The notes beneath the pieces were generated by a model. The model saw only the letters and a list, made by a program, of their open reading frames with translations, did not search any database and had not been told where the DNA came from. Positions 24,292 through 36,554 of a DNA stretch of 64,000 nucleotides are shown here, piece after piece. Position 1 is the stretch's first letter, and each line of letters starts with the position of its first letter. The stretch is from Seiridium cupressi. Lineage: Eukaryota; Ascomycota; Sordariomycetes; Amphisphaeriales; Sporocadaceae. The position numbers were made by a program, and so were the translations under genes. The stretch spans positions 1 through 64,000 of the forward strand of contig JARVKI010000036.1 in NCBI GenBank assembly GCA_036674765.1, read 5' to 3'.

Positions 24292-25249
24292 GTTGACTTC
24301 TTGGGCTAAGAATGGTACAGATCCTGGCCCAAACACTGAAGCAACGCGACAGAATAAATGCGAACGCAACGTTGGGTATCTTTTAATCCTACCTTGTCTA
24401 CACTGGGCGACACAAGCCTAATATACTTCACCCTAGCTACCAGGTCCTCAACACATACGCGCACTCTCGATCTTTCCGAGAGCCGAACCAATCTATCGGG
24501 TCCAATGCATGTGTGCCTGCATTTGCACGCGTATTCACGAAAGAATTCCCAGCACGTTTTCCAAGCGCATCGAGCATTATTGCATGTTGCGGTGGAGAAG
24601 CTGTTGATAAACGACATTAGATCTCATGCTGGGCGTCGGACAGGGTTGCCAGGACACCTGTAATTGTCCAATCGTTCAGGAACGTGAACACCAAAATGTT
24701 CAGGGGTGGGGTCGCCCACAGCCTTGAGGACTCCACAGTTTGAATTGCTCGTCAACCAGCACATCTCCACGCTATTGAACTTGAACCACAATGTCGACTT
24801 CGGCCAATATGATGATGCCAAGCACGTGGTGAGGCTTGATCAGACTAAGCTATATGAATAAAGTCTTCGAATTGGTGTACAAACCGGAACGTACCCATCG
24901 GTCAGCAGAATTCCATATTCACTATTTAAATGAATGAAAATTTAAGATCATAAATTATTTCATTGCTTACATCTCCATCTATGTTCTTCTACTATGCTTC
25001 TCATTGTGGTAGGTCTGGCATGGTCGAGGCAGCCATTTGCCAGTGTGGCCAGACATTGCGACCAGCCAAAGAACAGTATGACACGATGTCTATCGAACGT
25101 TGTTGTTGTTGATGTCAGAAGAAGCAAGCATGGAACTGAGAAGTCTATCGTATGACTAAAATGGTTTGGTGACTCATGTTCATATCGACACATTACTACG
25201 AAAACTTCCTGCCATTCAAGCTCCAAGATTGCCAACCTATCCTTGTACT
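24292..25249. other. Intergenic, no gene seen
   Basis: Spacer between two genes on the same strand: promoter of the phosphatase gene and 3' region of the lactonohydrolase gene. AT-rich around 24900-24960. Confidence 0.5.
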
Positions 25250-27015
25250 TTACTGGATAGGGACACCCATAGCAGCGAACGTAGCATAGAACAGCTTCGT
25301 CTCTGCCATGATGATCATGCGGCCATCGCCCGCAAACTGGAAATTCGCCGTCGTGGTACCAAGGTATATCTTGCCGATCAGCTTGCCCGAGGGGTTCCAG
25401 ACATGAACACCATCGCCGCAGCCAGCGTACACGTAGCCCTTGCTGTCGCAATGTACGCCGTCGGGCACACCGGAGGCCACGAAGGCGAAGGTCTTGCGGT
25501 TGTCGAAGGTACCATCTTCCTGAACATCAAAGCGGTAGCTGAAAGTTGTGTCAGTGGGCAATCTGAAGATATGTCCCAGCGGAAGTGGAAAGGAGGAATT
25601 TCTTGGGATCGAGGGGGGGACCGAGTAAAACATAAAACTCACATGGATGCCGGATCAGAGAAGTTGTTTCCAAAGAATCCATGGCTGATACCAGTGTCCG
25701 TAACGTATGCGTAACCACCGCTCGGCGAGAATGTTATACCTGCATCTGTGAGCTTTCCGTCTCACGTGCACAAACTCTTACAATCAGTTTCAAACATACC
25801 GTTGGGCAGCACAAAACCATCAGCTACCACACTGACAGCTCCCGTTGCCTCATTGAGCCGGTAGACCTGGTTTCGCAGACCCGGTACCGGTCTGAAGTCC
25901 TGGAGGTATCCATACAAGGTATCGGTGAAATAGATGTCCTTGTTCCGCGGGTTGATGCCGATGTCATTGAGCGAACTGAACTGTCTGCCAAAGTAGTTGT
26001 TGACAAGGACTAAGATCAAGTCAGTTTCCAGGACTTTGGCGCTCTTCTGGTAATATTTGGACTTACTAGTAGTGTTATATGGCTCCACGGGATTCATGAG
26101 GTACAGCGCGGATGGCACGTCGTCACCCTGGCCCTCAGCAGCGAAGATGATGTTGCCCTTATAGTTGGTTCCACCTGAGATTATCAGCACCCGTTAAATT
26201 CGCGAATCCATGAGACGTAGCATACCGTTGGGATTGACAACTTGTGGATTCGATGGTACTACAGTGACCGTAACGTTGCTTGTTCCATTTCCGCTGGCCA
26301 CTACATCTGCCTCTGCTAAAGAAATCTTCTGAATGATGGAGGATTTGTTCAAGCCAGTTCCCGCAGCTGGGGCACCTGCATTCTGTACGAAGAATACCTC
26401 ATCCGTGGGAGGATACCTGTTGTCACATGTGAGCTTCCATCTCACCAGTATTGAAATCAGACTCAACGCGCTCTTACCACACAACAGCTTCGTGGAAAAT
26501 TGGGTCCGACTCTGTTTCTGCTAGCAGCGTCAAGGCTGGGTCCTCGCCAATGATATCGTAGAACTCGTCGTCGTAGATATGGAACGGCTTGGCGAGAAGT
26601 GAGTCTTCAGTCACTCCGGGCCAGACAAATAACTGCAATCGTGTAAGTCAAATCGTCGGGAGTAGACATATACATGCCCAAGTACGAATTCGGTGGTTCG
26701 CATTTTATACTGGTCAATGGCACTTACCGTAGTAGCGTTATTTTCCGCTGGGGGCAGTACCGTGTCAAGCACCAAGAAAGACTTTTGATCTATAACCTGA
26801 GCTTGATCGGGTATAGTCCTCGCTGCTGCCGCGAACCTCGAGAACGGATTTAGTCCCAGCGGGACGAGAGCTGCTAGAAGTACTACGCCAAGAGCCATTG
26901 TTACTCCCAGTGCGTTCACGATCGAGTTACCTTCGTGTTCCGTCGCCGTCTGTTTTCTGGCGTTCTGAGCTACGAGTTTTGTAGTTCCCTTTCCCCGCTT
27001 CTGCGGAGTAGCCAT
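25250..27015 (-). CDS. Membrane-anchored lactonohydrolase (SMP-30/gluconolactonase-like)
   Basis: Seven-exon model: 27015-26728, 26632-26478, 26416-26226, 26174-26067, 26009-25800, 25739-25643 and 25538-25250, giving 445 aa; every junction keeps phase. The N-terminus is basic, followed by one hydrophobic segment (about residues 33-55, NALGVTMALGVVLLAALVPL), so it is probably a type II membrane protein rather than a cleaved secreted one. The rest is a six-bladed beta-propeller of the SMP-30/lactonase type: FHEAVVW, PNGGTNYKGNI.FAAEGQG, GRQFSSLNDI.INPRNKDIYFTD, LPNGITFSPSGGYAYVTDTG and VPDGVHCDSKGYVY are family hallmarks and supply the metal-binding Glu/Asn/Asp set. The likely reaction is lactone hydrolysis; the natural substrate is unknown. 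High confidence in family and exon structure. Confidence 0.9.
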
Positions 27016-27693
27016 GGTACCTGCGAGGAGGAGGTAGGCAATTCAGTTCGGAGTTACGCTGCGTATAATGACCTCATCGGAGCCGCAATAGCCCATGCCA
27101 GAGCGTTAGGGACTTGCTCTCTCCCGATTTCTGTGCTTGCGAGCCCCAAACTCTCGCAATACCCCTGTTGAAGCTTAGCTTGAAGACTATTGCCGATGTG
27201 GGGTATATGGCATTGACCGACGGTGATGATGGGGTAATAGTGCGGAGCGCCCAATGACAACCGGGCTTTGCTTGTCTTCTTCTGGAGTTTTGCGGAGTTG
27301 CCGCGAGTCAGGCAAAGGTACTTCCACGAGGAACACGGCCTTGGCGCGGCCTTGGTTCCTGACAAGAGTTCTTGGCTCATAGATCATCGGTTTGCTCTGA
27401 TTAGATCGCCTTAATTCCTGCAGCGCTTGGCCCACAGCGGAATGAGACTCGGGGACGAAATCGCAGATATCAGCTAATGTGCCTTCTCTTCGAACAATGT
27501 TAAACATCTTCGAGATGAGACCTCAAGCATTAATGTAGACATAAAGGGGTATAGTGACTCAAGGTATATCTATTCTCATATAGTGTGCCAATAATTAGTC
27601 CCAATGCATATTCTCACACGCCCCGACTCCTATGCTTGGACGTCCCGTGCCGTAACATCTGTTGCTGAATCTTGTTCTGACACTTATGAGTAA
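27016..27693. other. Spacer between lactonohydrolase and DNA2
   Basis: Contains the lactonohydrolase promoter and the DNA2 3' region, plus one doubtful 106-codon minus-strand frame listed separately. Confidence 0.5.
27187..27507 (-). CDS. Doubtful small hypothetical protein
   Basis: An ATG-started frame of 106 codons. The first two thirds (MFNIVRREGTLADICDFVPE...AVFLVEVPLP) have a balanced, protein-like composition; the end is Pro/His/Arg-rich and looks non-coding, so a real gene would need splicing. No domain recognised. It may instead be part of the lactonohydrolase promoter. Confidence 0.25.
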   Translation of the reverse strand: MFNIVRREGTLADICDFVPESHSAVGQALQELRRSNQSKPMIYEPRTLVRNQGRAKAVFLVEVPLPDSRQLRKTPEEDKQSPVVIGRSALLPHHHRRSMPYTPHRQ

Positions 27694-30600
27694 TCAATAT
27701 CCGCTACTCATCAGTTCGTTAAATATATCGGTCAAGACAGGCTTCCCTTTCAGCAGTGCCTTCTCTGTGACCTTGGCCTTCATAGGTATTGGCCTCATAT
27801 TCTCCTTGCCTGCACCAAGCCCTACGCGTGATTTGAGCGGACTCTTCCTTACGCCTTTCTTCGCGGGTGATTGCGAATTGCGTATCTGACTCCCCTGTGT
27901 TCCAAGATGGGCGCCTCCCGTAGCAGTCACCTGGGTCTGACCCTCCTCAAACCAATGGCTTTCAAGCGCATCAGCTGGCAGATCGAACACCCATTCTCTC
28001 TCTTCCATGAGCCGGACGAACCTGCTCACCATCTCGCTGTCTCCGCAATTGCGCAATGTGTCCCTGCTGCCTACAACAAGTAGCTTCGTCTTAGCTCTTG
28101 TGAATGCAACATTGATTCTCCTCCAGTCCTTGAGTAAGTCACCGATGCTGTGTTGCTCGTTCGATCGCACAAGCGAGAGCACGACCACCTCCTTATCGCG
28201 TCCCTGGAACCTATCCGCTGTATGAAGCTCGATGTGCGAGCCGTGCGAGCGCAGATTGTGCTTCAGAAGAGATAGCTGGCTGCGGTAGTGCGTCATCACA
28301 CCAATCTCTGTAGCAGGTACTCCGACCGCAAGGAGTGCGTCGACTAGCTGAGTCACAATACGGGCTTCGGTCGGGTTTACAATACGGTTTCCTTTGGCTT
28401 CCTCGCGGGAGTCTGAAAGCAGGTCCGTGTTGATAAATCGAACGCGGGCTTCAGGATCAACAAGGGCGTGGAGCCAACAAGATGCGTTCGTCCAGTTTGT
28501 GCAGAACGAGCGCGGAGTGCCCGGCTGGGCTAGCATTGAGGCGTCATAATGCTTTTGGCGTAGGGCCTCCATGTTGGGGACTTCAAGTCTGCGATGGCGG
28601 AGTTCTTCGGTTCCGCATTTTAAATGGCCATTGTAGATGAGGGTGTTACTAAGGGCCATAACATCCTCACACATACGATATTGATGCTCGAGATTGACAA
28701 CCGAATCAGGATGCGTGTCAGAAAGAAGCTTGAACAGACTGATGTCCAAGCCTCCAACCCTGGCTTCCTCGTTCTGCACTAATGGTGGCAGTTGATTGTG
28801 ATCCCCAACAAGAACAAATGTCTTTGCAAGTCGGATCGGGCCGAGGCAAATTGGCAGAGTTATTTGTGATGCCTCGTCAACAATGCAATAGTCGAAGGTC
28901 CTCTCGTTGAAGACGGGATGACTTACGCCCAGACAAGTAGTGGCCACAATCGGAGTGTTATGCCAGGCGTCATGTATCTCTTCGAATGTGTCCCTACGCT
29001 GACTCGCCAGGATGGCAAAATCCTGCACTCCGGGGTGCACCTTTGCAGGAGCTCCAAGACGAAGGATTGGTATCCTGTCTTTTTGCAGTTTTAACAAGAT
29101 ATTGTCAACAGCAGAATGCGTATAAGAGGTCAGCAGTACACTCTTGCCCTGGCAAACTAACGCCCTGATGATGTGTGCGATTGTAGTTGTTTTTCCTGTG
29201 CCGGGCATGCCGAGTACAAGGGCATAATCGTTAGCACTCATGACCTTCTGGATAGCTTTCCTTTGGTCGACATTCAGGCTCCCTTGATCCTTGATGGTAT
29301 ACTGAGTTGATACAGCCTTGAATGTCGGAGGAGCAAGATCGACGACAAGGCGACGGATCTCTCTCGACCCAAAAATATCATTGGCCATGATCTGAACAAG
29401 ATTGTTGCGCACAGTAGCCATGCCATTGCTGAACTCGTCTTTGTCCAGCCTATATCGAATCGGGGATTTCTTGACCTTTCCTTGCGACAATGCGGGGGCT
29501 ACCCCCTCGGGCACGACTTCCATAATGCTGGCGAAGACTTGGTTATTTTGTTCATCAAATCCAGGCTGGCGTATGCGAGCATTGTGTAGCCTCCGATCTA
29601 CAGCCACGCTGATCCTCTGTTTCCGTACAGAAGTAACAAACCCCAGTGCCAGAGCGAAGTGGCCTTGTTCGTCTGACACGACAATAGGTTCTCCGACCGC
29701 AAGTTGCGAGTCTACAAATGAGAAGCCTGGCGCTGGAGTGTCCTTGATGAATGTATAGGTGTAACGGTTGATCTTAGGGCTGTCTTTCTGCTCATGAGCA
29801 GATCCCTCCTCGATCGTGACATTAGCGAAACATCGTCCCACCTTTTCGCGCTCGGAGCTCAACATGGTCCACAACTCCCGCCGCAATCTCTGGCCTTCCT
29901 TCTCTTCCTTGGTCAACAAATCCTCCCACTTCAGGAAGAACTCTTGATGTGTAGGTGTCAGATGCTTGACAACCTCATCAAACTTGTTTTTCATACTGCT
30001 CGATTCTGCGTCGCCGTTGTCAGCGAGCTTGTGATAGATGAAGCAGGAGACTTTAGCATAGCAATTCCCGCAAGTGTTCGTGCTTCTCTTCATCGGTGGG
30101 AGCTGCACACTCCGTTCTCTTACGTAGCAAGCCAACTCATTTCGCTGCATAATCATGTGGCGTAATTCGTGACGAATAGTGGGTATACGGATGGTTTTTG
30201 AACTCTCCATATAGTAGAGTATACCATAGGCAATCTCAATATCGTACCGGTCGGCCAGCAGTAGGTTGTATAGAGATGTTTGTGCCTGGTGATTGCTAGT
30301 TGCGTTCTTCCCAGTCTTGACCTCGAAGGGTACTGTCAAGGTTCGCTTCTTGGGACCATCCTTCATGGTGACTTGAACAGTCGCATCGATGTTGCCTTTA
30401 AGTCCGTACATGGGCGACCACACATGCTCCTCAACGTCAAGTAGCTTGCTGACGCACATGTTGCCTTTGTCGCCATTGCGGCCTTGGACAACTGCATCAG
30501 GCTACACACCATAACGGTTAGTCATGAATTTTTCTTGATTTGTGATTTAGACTCGGACATACCGTAGGCACGTCAGAAACAAAAGCGGCAGCCCAATGCT

Positions 30601-32812
30601 TCAACTCGGTCATCTTTGACCGAAGATGCTCACGAGCATCGCCCATCGAGACCCTGATCTTGTATAGGTCCTCGACATGCTTCTCTGTGATTTTCACTAT
30701 CAGAGAATCTAGAGATGAATCACGCCATTCATTCGACATCATAGCTTCCTGGAAAATCTCGTGGAGCAGCGTTCCATACACCAAAGGTGCCGATGCCTCG
30801 CTAGTTGCCTTGACACGGTCCTGCAGGACAGCTCGGCGCATACACGTAAAACTATCTGCCACGACTGTGGCAGATATCAGCTGATCGGGATGTAGGATCA
30901 GTATATTTTGGTTGTTGTCAATGATGCATTGGCCGGTGGGTTCGAAAAGCCCAATCACATGCACGAATGCCTTGGCGTTGACGGATGTATCAATCCAGTC
31001 ACCGCGCAGGTGGATTGTTTTCATTGCATTGCTCCGGTCAACCTGAACAAACAAGATCTTAGACACGTAAGCGGAGACCGCAAAATATCCTTGGGCATTG
31101 CTTACCTTCTCCGGAGATGATCGGCCGAAGTCGTCCGTATACTGGGTGTCTAGAACTTTAAGCACAAGGTATCGCTGGATGGCCTTAGCTTTGTGTGTTA
31201 CCTACATTAAGTTTTAGCAAAGTCTTCGATTCTTCAAGCTACATCACCTACGTACGGGTGGTACTGATCCGCCAACACTACTTAGCTGCTTGACTGCTTG
31301 CGTGGCCGAAACCTCGGCAGCCTCAAAATCAAAATCGTCTCCAAAGTCATCATCATCATATGCATTATTGCCAACCCCCTTAGTTTGAAAAGTCGATAGT
31401 ATCGGCTCTGCCACTGGAATATCTTCTCTAGCCTTGCCCGGTGTCATAAGAGATGTATGGCTCGAGTCAATTACTGCTATCATGTCCTCCGCCGCAGCAA
31501 AGACGTCATCGTCCATGTCCCCAAACTCATCGTCATCCGATGTTTGTTGCGCTCCTGGCGCCATTTCTGATCCCGCCACCAACACGTTGTCGGATGAGAG
31601 GGGTGCAGTGGTCATTTCTTCATGGTTCGGTGCCAAGCTGGCATCGAGTACCATGAGCGTATCATCGTCAAAGTCGTCCTCGCCGTAGTCGGACGAATCA
31701 TCTTTCTGCACATCCGGTGTTTGACTTCTTTTAGTTCCCACCGTTGGAGGCTTCACTGGGGATTTGAATAGTGGCGGTGGTGGTCTGGGCGGCGGTGATC
31801 TCCCTTTGGGAGAACCATTTGATGGCTGCAGGTTTTGTCGTTTCTTCGTCGGCGATGGGGACTTTAAAGCTTCATGCTGAGTTTGTATGGCTTTGGAACG
31901 ATTGAGCTCCCCGTTGACGCTTTGTAGTAAGGCATTGACCATGGAGTTCTTGGTACCCTGACTCGGGCTTTGCTCGAGGGCAGCGCTGGGCTGAGCAACG
32001 TACTCTCCTCGATCGGTCCTACGGCGCTTCGGCCAATTAGCGCCACAACTAATTGCCCGCCGCAAACTGCTCCCAGTCGGCGTCCCTGGATCTTTGATGC
32101 CAGCAGGTAGTATCTTCGAGGGTTGTGGGGAGGATGAAACCATGATTTGAGCCAGCGCCGGATTAGCAACTCCATGTGGAGTTGTATTCGTCGAGCCGCT
32201 CAGCGCGAAACGGTCCCATAGCTCGAGGGCAGGATCAGCGTGTGCCGATTTGAGAGCCTGCGTTAGCTTTTTGACGTTGACAGCTGGAGTGACTGGTTTG
32301 GAGTGGTTCGAAGGAGATGATACAGGGGAAGAGCTGCGTGCTCGCTTCTTGCCCCTCCTGCGGGTGATCACGGGCGATATATCGGGAACACCTTCGCGGC
32401 GTTTGGACTCCCACAAGATCCGCTCATTTGGGCTCGTGTCTTCTTCCTCTTCCCTATCCTCAGAGATGCCGATAAGCTCTTGCCAAGCCAGCTTGCCATG
32501 GGGCGTAATCGCAACTCTCTCTGCATTGGTCTGACCTCCGTCTTCAGGTGGATCTCTAATTTTCTTGTTCGGATCGCATTCGGCTGTCCTTTTCGCTACG
32601 GAACAGTTCTCATCACTGCCAGCTGTTTCGGCTGGTGCTTGAAATTCGAAAGCATGAAGCTTGTTTTTGCTGGCCTCGGAAACTGGCTGGAGAGGTCTCG
32701 ATGTGGTGGTTCGTGGAGTTGTATGCGCTCCAGAATGTGTTTTCGACCGGTTCCATGTCTGTCTGCTCCTCGACGCGGAATGTTGCTCCGAAAAGGACTT
32801 TTGAAGGGGCAT
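27694..32812 (-). CDS. DNA2: DNA replication ATP-dependent helicase/nuclease DNA2
   Basis: Processes long Okazaki flaps, resects double-strand breaks and handles stalled forks. Model: exons 32812-31256, 31201-31106, 31042-30563 and 30501-27694, giving 1646 aa. Residues 1-500 are mostly disordered with ITPHGKLAWQELIG and acidic patches. The RecB-like nuclease follows with its Fe-S cluster Cys residues (Cys about 618 in CMRRAVLQDRV; CGNCYAKVSC about 856), GLKGNIDATV and FEVKTGK. The SF1 helicase has Walker A GMPGTGKTTT (about 1145), VDEASQ (about 1250), GDHNQLPP, VVLSLVRSN and NVAFTRAK. The ATG at 32812 (MPLQKSFSE) is chosen because the frame upstream has no ATG. All key residues are present. 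Divergent from the gene at 33436. Confidence 0.97.
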
Positions 32813-33435
32813 TTTGCTACCGTGATCGCGTAGTATGTCCCATAACGCTTGTCTGCAGCTGTTCCGCACCAGCAACCCAATAAATACAGACCCGGAAGCA
32901 ATGCCACGAATAAGAGAAAAAGGTGATTTGGCGTGAGCGGGTCTGACTTGAATATTCGCACGCGGCAGGAAAGAGAGCTAGAATCAATTGATGGAGCAAC
33001 AGGTACACTTCGAGGTTTGCAAGTATTGTATTGTGGTTGAGGGCGGGACGCGATTCGAGACGCGTCGTTTCGATAAAACACGTCCAGCAGCCAGTTGCCG
33101 AGCCAGCATTACCCCACTGTAAATCTAATGGCTTTCAGCGGGGGACTACATTGTGCAGGTAACTACATTAGTGCTAGCCGTTAATCTGTTGGACTACCCC
33201 TGCCATGGCCCTGGAGCCTGCTCGATTGGCACGAAAGAGCTTGGGCCACCACTTTCCAGACCTGACTGTTCCACATCGCCATCGTCATCCGATTCAAAGA
33301 CTGGCGAAAACCACATGCCAGTCAGTGCGGAATGCTGGTTCACATTCATTCAGTATCTGCAGCTAGTGATCTGACTTTCCACATTGATCCAACGGCCTTC
33401 AAGGATCAGCATCATCATCATCATCATCATACACA
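32813..33435. other. Divergent promoter region, DNA2 / gene at 33436
   Basis: A 623-base region between divergent starts. A (CAT)7 tract at 33410-33430 lies five bases before the downstream ATG. Confidence 0.5.
33410..33430. repeat. (CAT)7 microsatellite in 5' leader
   Basis: Seven perfect CAT units ending five bases before the ATG at 33436. It contains no plus-strand ATG, so it does not add upstream starts. Confidence 0.85.
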
Positions 33436-34812
33436 ATGACTACGCAGGCACTTGTGCGGGACATCCTCAAGGACCTACCCGAGGACGCAGCACCACGAGC
33501 ACCATGGCCCGGCAGCGATCCACGCAAACAGACTGCTATCGAGCGCAGATGTTTTGAGGATGGCGCCACTATCCATTTTGATAGACTACCCACTCTCCAG
33601 TTTTGGGCTCCTTTGGTGGCCAGGGATATGGCGACGCGAACGGGCTTCGTCGTCACCAATACGGTCAGGCTTGCTGCTGAAGCTAATCTTAAACTCACTC
33701 AGTCAGAAATAGACTGCATATCATACACTTGCGCCAAGAACTATAGACGGATGGCGTGGTCTGGCCCTCTAGCAGTATTCATTGCTGGAGGTGCCGTGTA
33801 TCACGGGAGGAAAACCTTCAGGTTTCCTTTCTACACTCCTAAAGGCTCACGGTTCGATCCGCATTCATTTCCTACTACAGGCTGGGCTTTTGTCAGGGGA
33901 ACTCCGGCGGTTTTTTACTGGCACGGACTCAGGCTCGCGGCCTACTACCCGCTGATCCTGCTCGCCACAACCTCCGTCTACAGCTCGATCGTGCGAATGA
34001 GTATAGCTGCTGACACTTTTACGGACCCGAGAATGTCCCGGGTCAACCAAGCAATCATGAATAAGATTGCTCCGAATCGTGCGGCAAGGTCCGGGAGAGG
34101 ATCACAGTCTCAGTCTCAGGGTCAAGCACCCACAGGACAACCCATTGACCAATCTGACGCGGAACGGAGAGACGAAAGCTATCGAAGGGTCGGATTGTCC
34201 CCGCCATCGCCGGAGGAAGTACAGAGAATGGCCCAAAGACGCACGTCGGAGACCGCTTCTACAGCGCAACAAGATGAGCAATTCTCCGAGGAATGGAGCT
34301 CGGAGTCACAACCTCAAGCCGATCGACCACTACTTAGACGTGGCTTCTTTGGAAGGGCAACACCCGAAGTCTTACGCCAATCCAGCGGGAATGAGTCAAC
34401 ATCTGAAGGGCGGTCGATGCAACCCCAGCAGTCCACTTTATGGAATGACTCGGAGCTTTTTGAAGATGATGCGTCCCCTGTGTCTGCAGCCGCCAAACGT
34501 GCAGAACGAGCACAAACTCGGGGGTCGACCGCATCTTCATCTTGGGAAAATGTGAGACAGCAAGCTAAGTCCGATGTCTCTCCATTCGCCAGAGGGGATC
34601 ATTCCAAGCGAGATACGCCGTGGGGTCGGCTCCAGCAGGACGCAGCGGCCACGGAGAGAGACCGCGAGAGAACCCCACCAAGCGAGAACTACAGCTACAA
34701 CGAGGCGGACGAAGCTAAAGACTATGCCAAGAGCCAGGCACAGAAGGAATTTGATACCATGCTTGAAGCGGAAAGAAAAGGTTCGAATGATAGTAGTGGC
34801 AGATGGAGATAG
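33436..34812 (+). CDS. Uncharacterised membrane protein
   Basis: Single-exon, 458 aa, ATG at 33436. Residues about 110-130 (MAWSGPLAVFIAGGAVYHGRK) and about 160-195 (GTPAVFYWHGLRLAAYYPLILLATTSVYSSIV) are hydrophobic and probably membrane-embedded. The N-terminal 100 residues look folded (FDRLPTLQFWAPLVARDMATRTGF). From about residue 215 the chain is polar, Gln/Ser/Arg-rich and probably disordered, with an SQSQSQGQ run, RRGFFGRATPEV, and a charged C-terminus that may form a short helix. I do not recognise the family; similar organelle-membrane proteins of unknown role occur across Pezizomycotina. Coding is supported by length and composition. Confidence 0.75.
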   Translation: MTTQALVRDILKDLPEDAAPRAPWPGSDPRKQTAIERRCFEDGATIHFDRLPTLQFWAPLVARDMATRTGFVVTNTVRLAAEANLKLTQSEIDCISYTCAKNYRRMAWSGPLAVFIAGGAVYHGRKTFRFPFYTPKGSRFDPHSFPTTGWAFVRGTPAVFYWHGLRLAAYYPLILLATTSVYSSIVRMSIAADTFTDPRMSRVNQAIMNKIAPNRAARSGRGSQSQSQGQAPTGQPIDQSDAERRDESYRRVGLSPPSPEEVQRMAQRRTSETASTAQQDEQFSEEWSSESQPQADRPLLRRGFFGRATPEVLRQSSGNESTSEGRSMQPQQSTLWNDSELFEDDASPVSAAAKRAERAQTRGSTASSSWENVRQQAKSDVSPFARGDHSKRDTPWGRLQQDAAATERDRERTPPSENYSYNEADEAKDYAKSQAQKEFDTMLEAERKGSNDSSGRWR

Positions 34813-35952
34813 ACCACTGTTATGGGCTGCTCGGAAAGCTGTCAGTTTGCAAATGGAAAGCAAGCATGCAGCATATTGTATTTTAATCATGTGTCAGCAC
34901 TGAACCTACTGTGTCAATTATACATCGGCTTTGAATCATCACTGCGAGATGGCCTTTAAAAAGGACAATAAAGTCATCCGATGGATGCTGTGCTAGACGA
35001 AGCAAATCTGATTCTTACCGGCTTAACACATAACGCATGGCAACAATTAGTTACAATAATGCCTTCAGGTCGCGTAATATCTAGACTTGGGAAGAAGACT
35101 CTGAGTAGAAGACCTCGGCTGGATCGACTCATTATTTCTGTCCTAATATAATCTGAGAGCACAAGTCTTGGAAATCAATTACAATAACATAACCAACACA
35201 TAATCAACTTCAAGCAAGCTTCTGTTCTCGGCTGCTGTCGTCGTTCCCGGTCCCGTCCCTGTCATCATTCGGGTCCAAAGTCTAGTGTCGATGTTCGCCA
35301 TCAGACTTGACTGGCAGGCCTACTCTTGATCTTTCGGTCGAACTCAAACATGAGCCCATGCCGTCGATATGACCACTACCTTGACTGGTGGCGGCGATCG
35401 CTCCTCACTGTCAAATTACCCTATTAGTTGAAGTCCTTACCAGAGCCTTGTCACTTACCCCCGGATCTTCTATTTGCACCCAAGCGGGGATAACATCCTC
35501 TGCATTGTCTTCAATCCTTCAGATATCGACCCAAATGACTACCCCGTCCCTCTAGGCCTGTGTTCACCGGCTGGCGGTTGTGTTCATTGTCAATTTGTCT
35601 CGAACAACAATGATCGTTACTTCATTCATAATTAGGGCCAAAATCATAAATCCCAGCAGCTTGATTTTGTTCACCCTGCATCTTCACCGAATATGCTCAT
35701 TATGGGGCCTTTCAGAAGACATGTACAATAATCAACGCTAGCAGATAACGGTCAGTAGTTGAATTGTTTGGTTCAACCTAACGAGGCTTAGGCATGACTT
35801 TAACCGTTTCCGCAGGGGTCCAGTATGGATGGCGTACAATCTAGTAATTACGGATACCCCGAGGCCTTGCTTACCCTCACACCAACCCAAGGGGGTTCTT
35901 ATATGTCATACTTGACGCTTCCTTAAACGTTGGTTTCAGTATATCAAGCTAG
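34813..35952. other. Gene-poor stretch, nothing identified
   Basis: No frame with coding character on either strand. Marks the start of a gene-poor segment that runs, with one intact gene, to about 49 kb. Confidence 0.5.
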
Positions 35953-36554
35953 ATCCGAGATGCAGGGGACGGCGATGATACTGGGGCAACATGGGCGGTT
36001 TCTTCTGGTTTCACTGCTGCAGGAAATCCTGCCATAACTTGCACAATCAAGCCTAGTACTACTACGACGTTAGTCTCTGTAACTAGCATGAGTACACTCT
36101 TACAGGATGTCACCTTTACTTCCGAGTACACTGACTCGACAGTGGTGGCAACGTCGTTCTCTGCGAACCTCTCAACCACCAGTGCATCAGCATCAGTCGG
36201 ACTTCTCGCCCCTTCCCCAACAGAACTCCCCACGCTACCATCCAGTGGCACCGCTCAGCTCTCGCCTGTTATTAGAGCTTGGATTGCTGGATTGCCATAG
36301 GGTCTCTCTCTGGGGCCGCTCTAGTGGTGGCGGTGGCAAAATGTATTTGATAGCGAAGACAAAAGCAGAAACTTTTTAGTTATGTCGCCAAAGAGAAAGC
36401 AGATATGAAGAGTAATGATACCTTCACGACCGGTTCTTCTGAGAAGTCGCAGTATGTTCCCGATCCAATCTTCTCATATTCTGGGCACGATCCAGAGGAA
36501 AGTTCCACTTCCTCTCATCAGGTCGTAGGAACGCCCAACCAACTTACTCCATAA
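35953..36554 (+). pseudogene. Broken Ser/Thr-rich single-pass surface protein gene
   Basis: Three pieces in order resemble the ectodomain, membrane span and tail common in fungal surface/sensor-like proteins. Frame 1 (35953-36300) encodes a Ser/Thr-rich ectodomain (CTIKPSTTTTLVSVTS onward). A one-base shift near 36285 leads to frame 3, where 36291-36347 reads as a membrane segment (IAIGSLSGAALVVAVA). Two stops in a row, TGA TAG at 36348-36353, are then followed in the same frame by a basic juxtamembrane run (RRQKQKLF) and a polar tail to TAA at 36552-36554. Each stop is one C-to-T change from CGA and CAG. No N-terminal start or signal peptide found. An unrecognised intron could mimic part of this, but the adjacent stops sit in a space too small for a normal intron alone. 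Confidence 0.55.
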
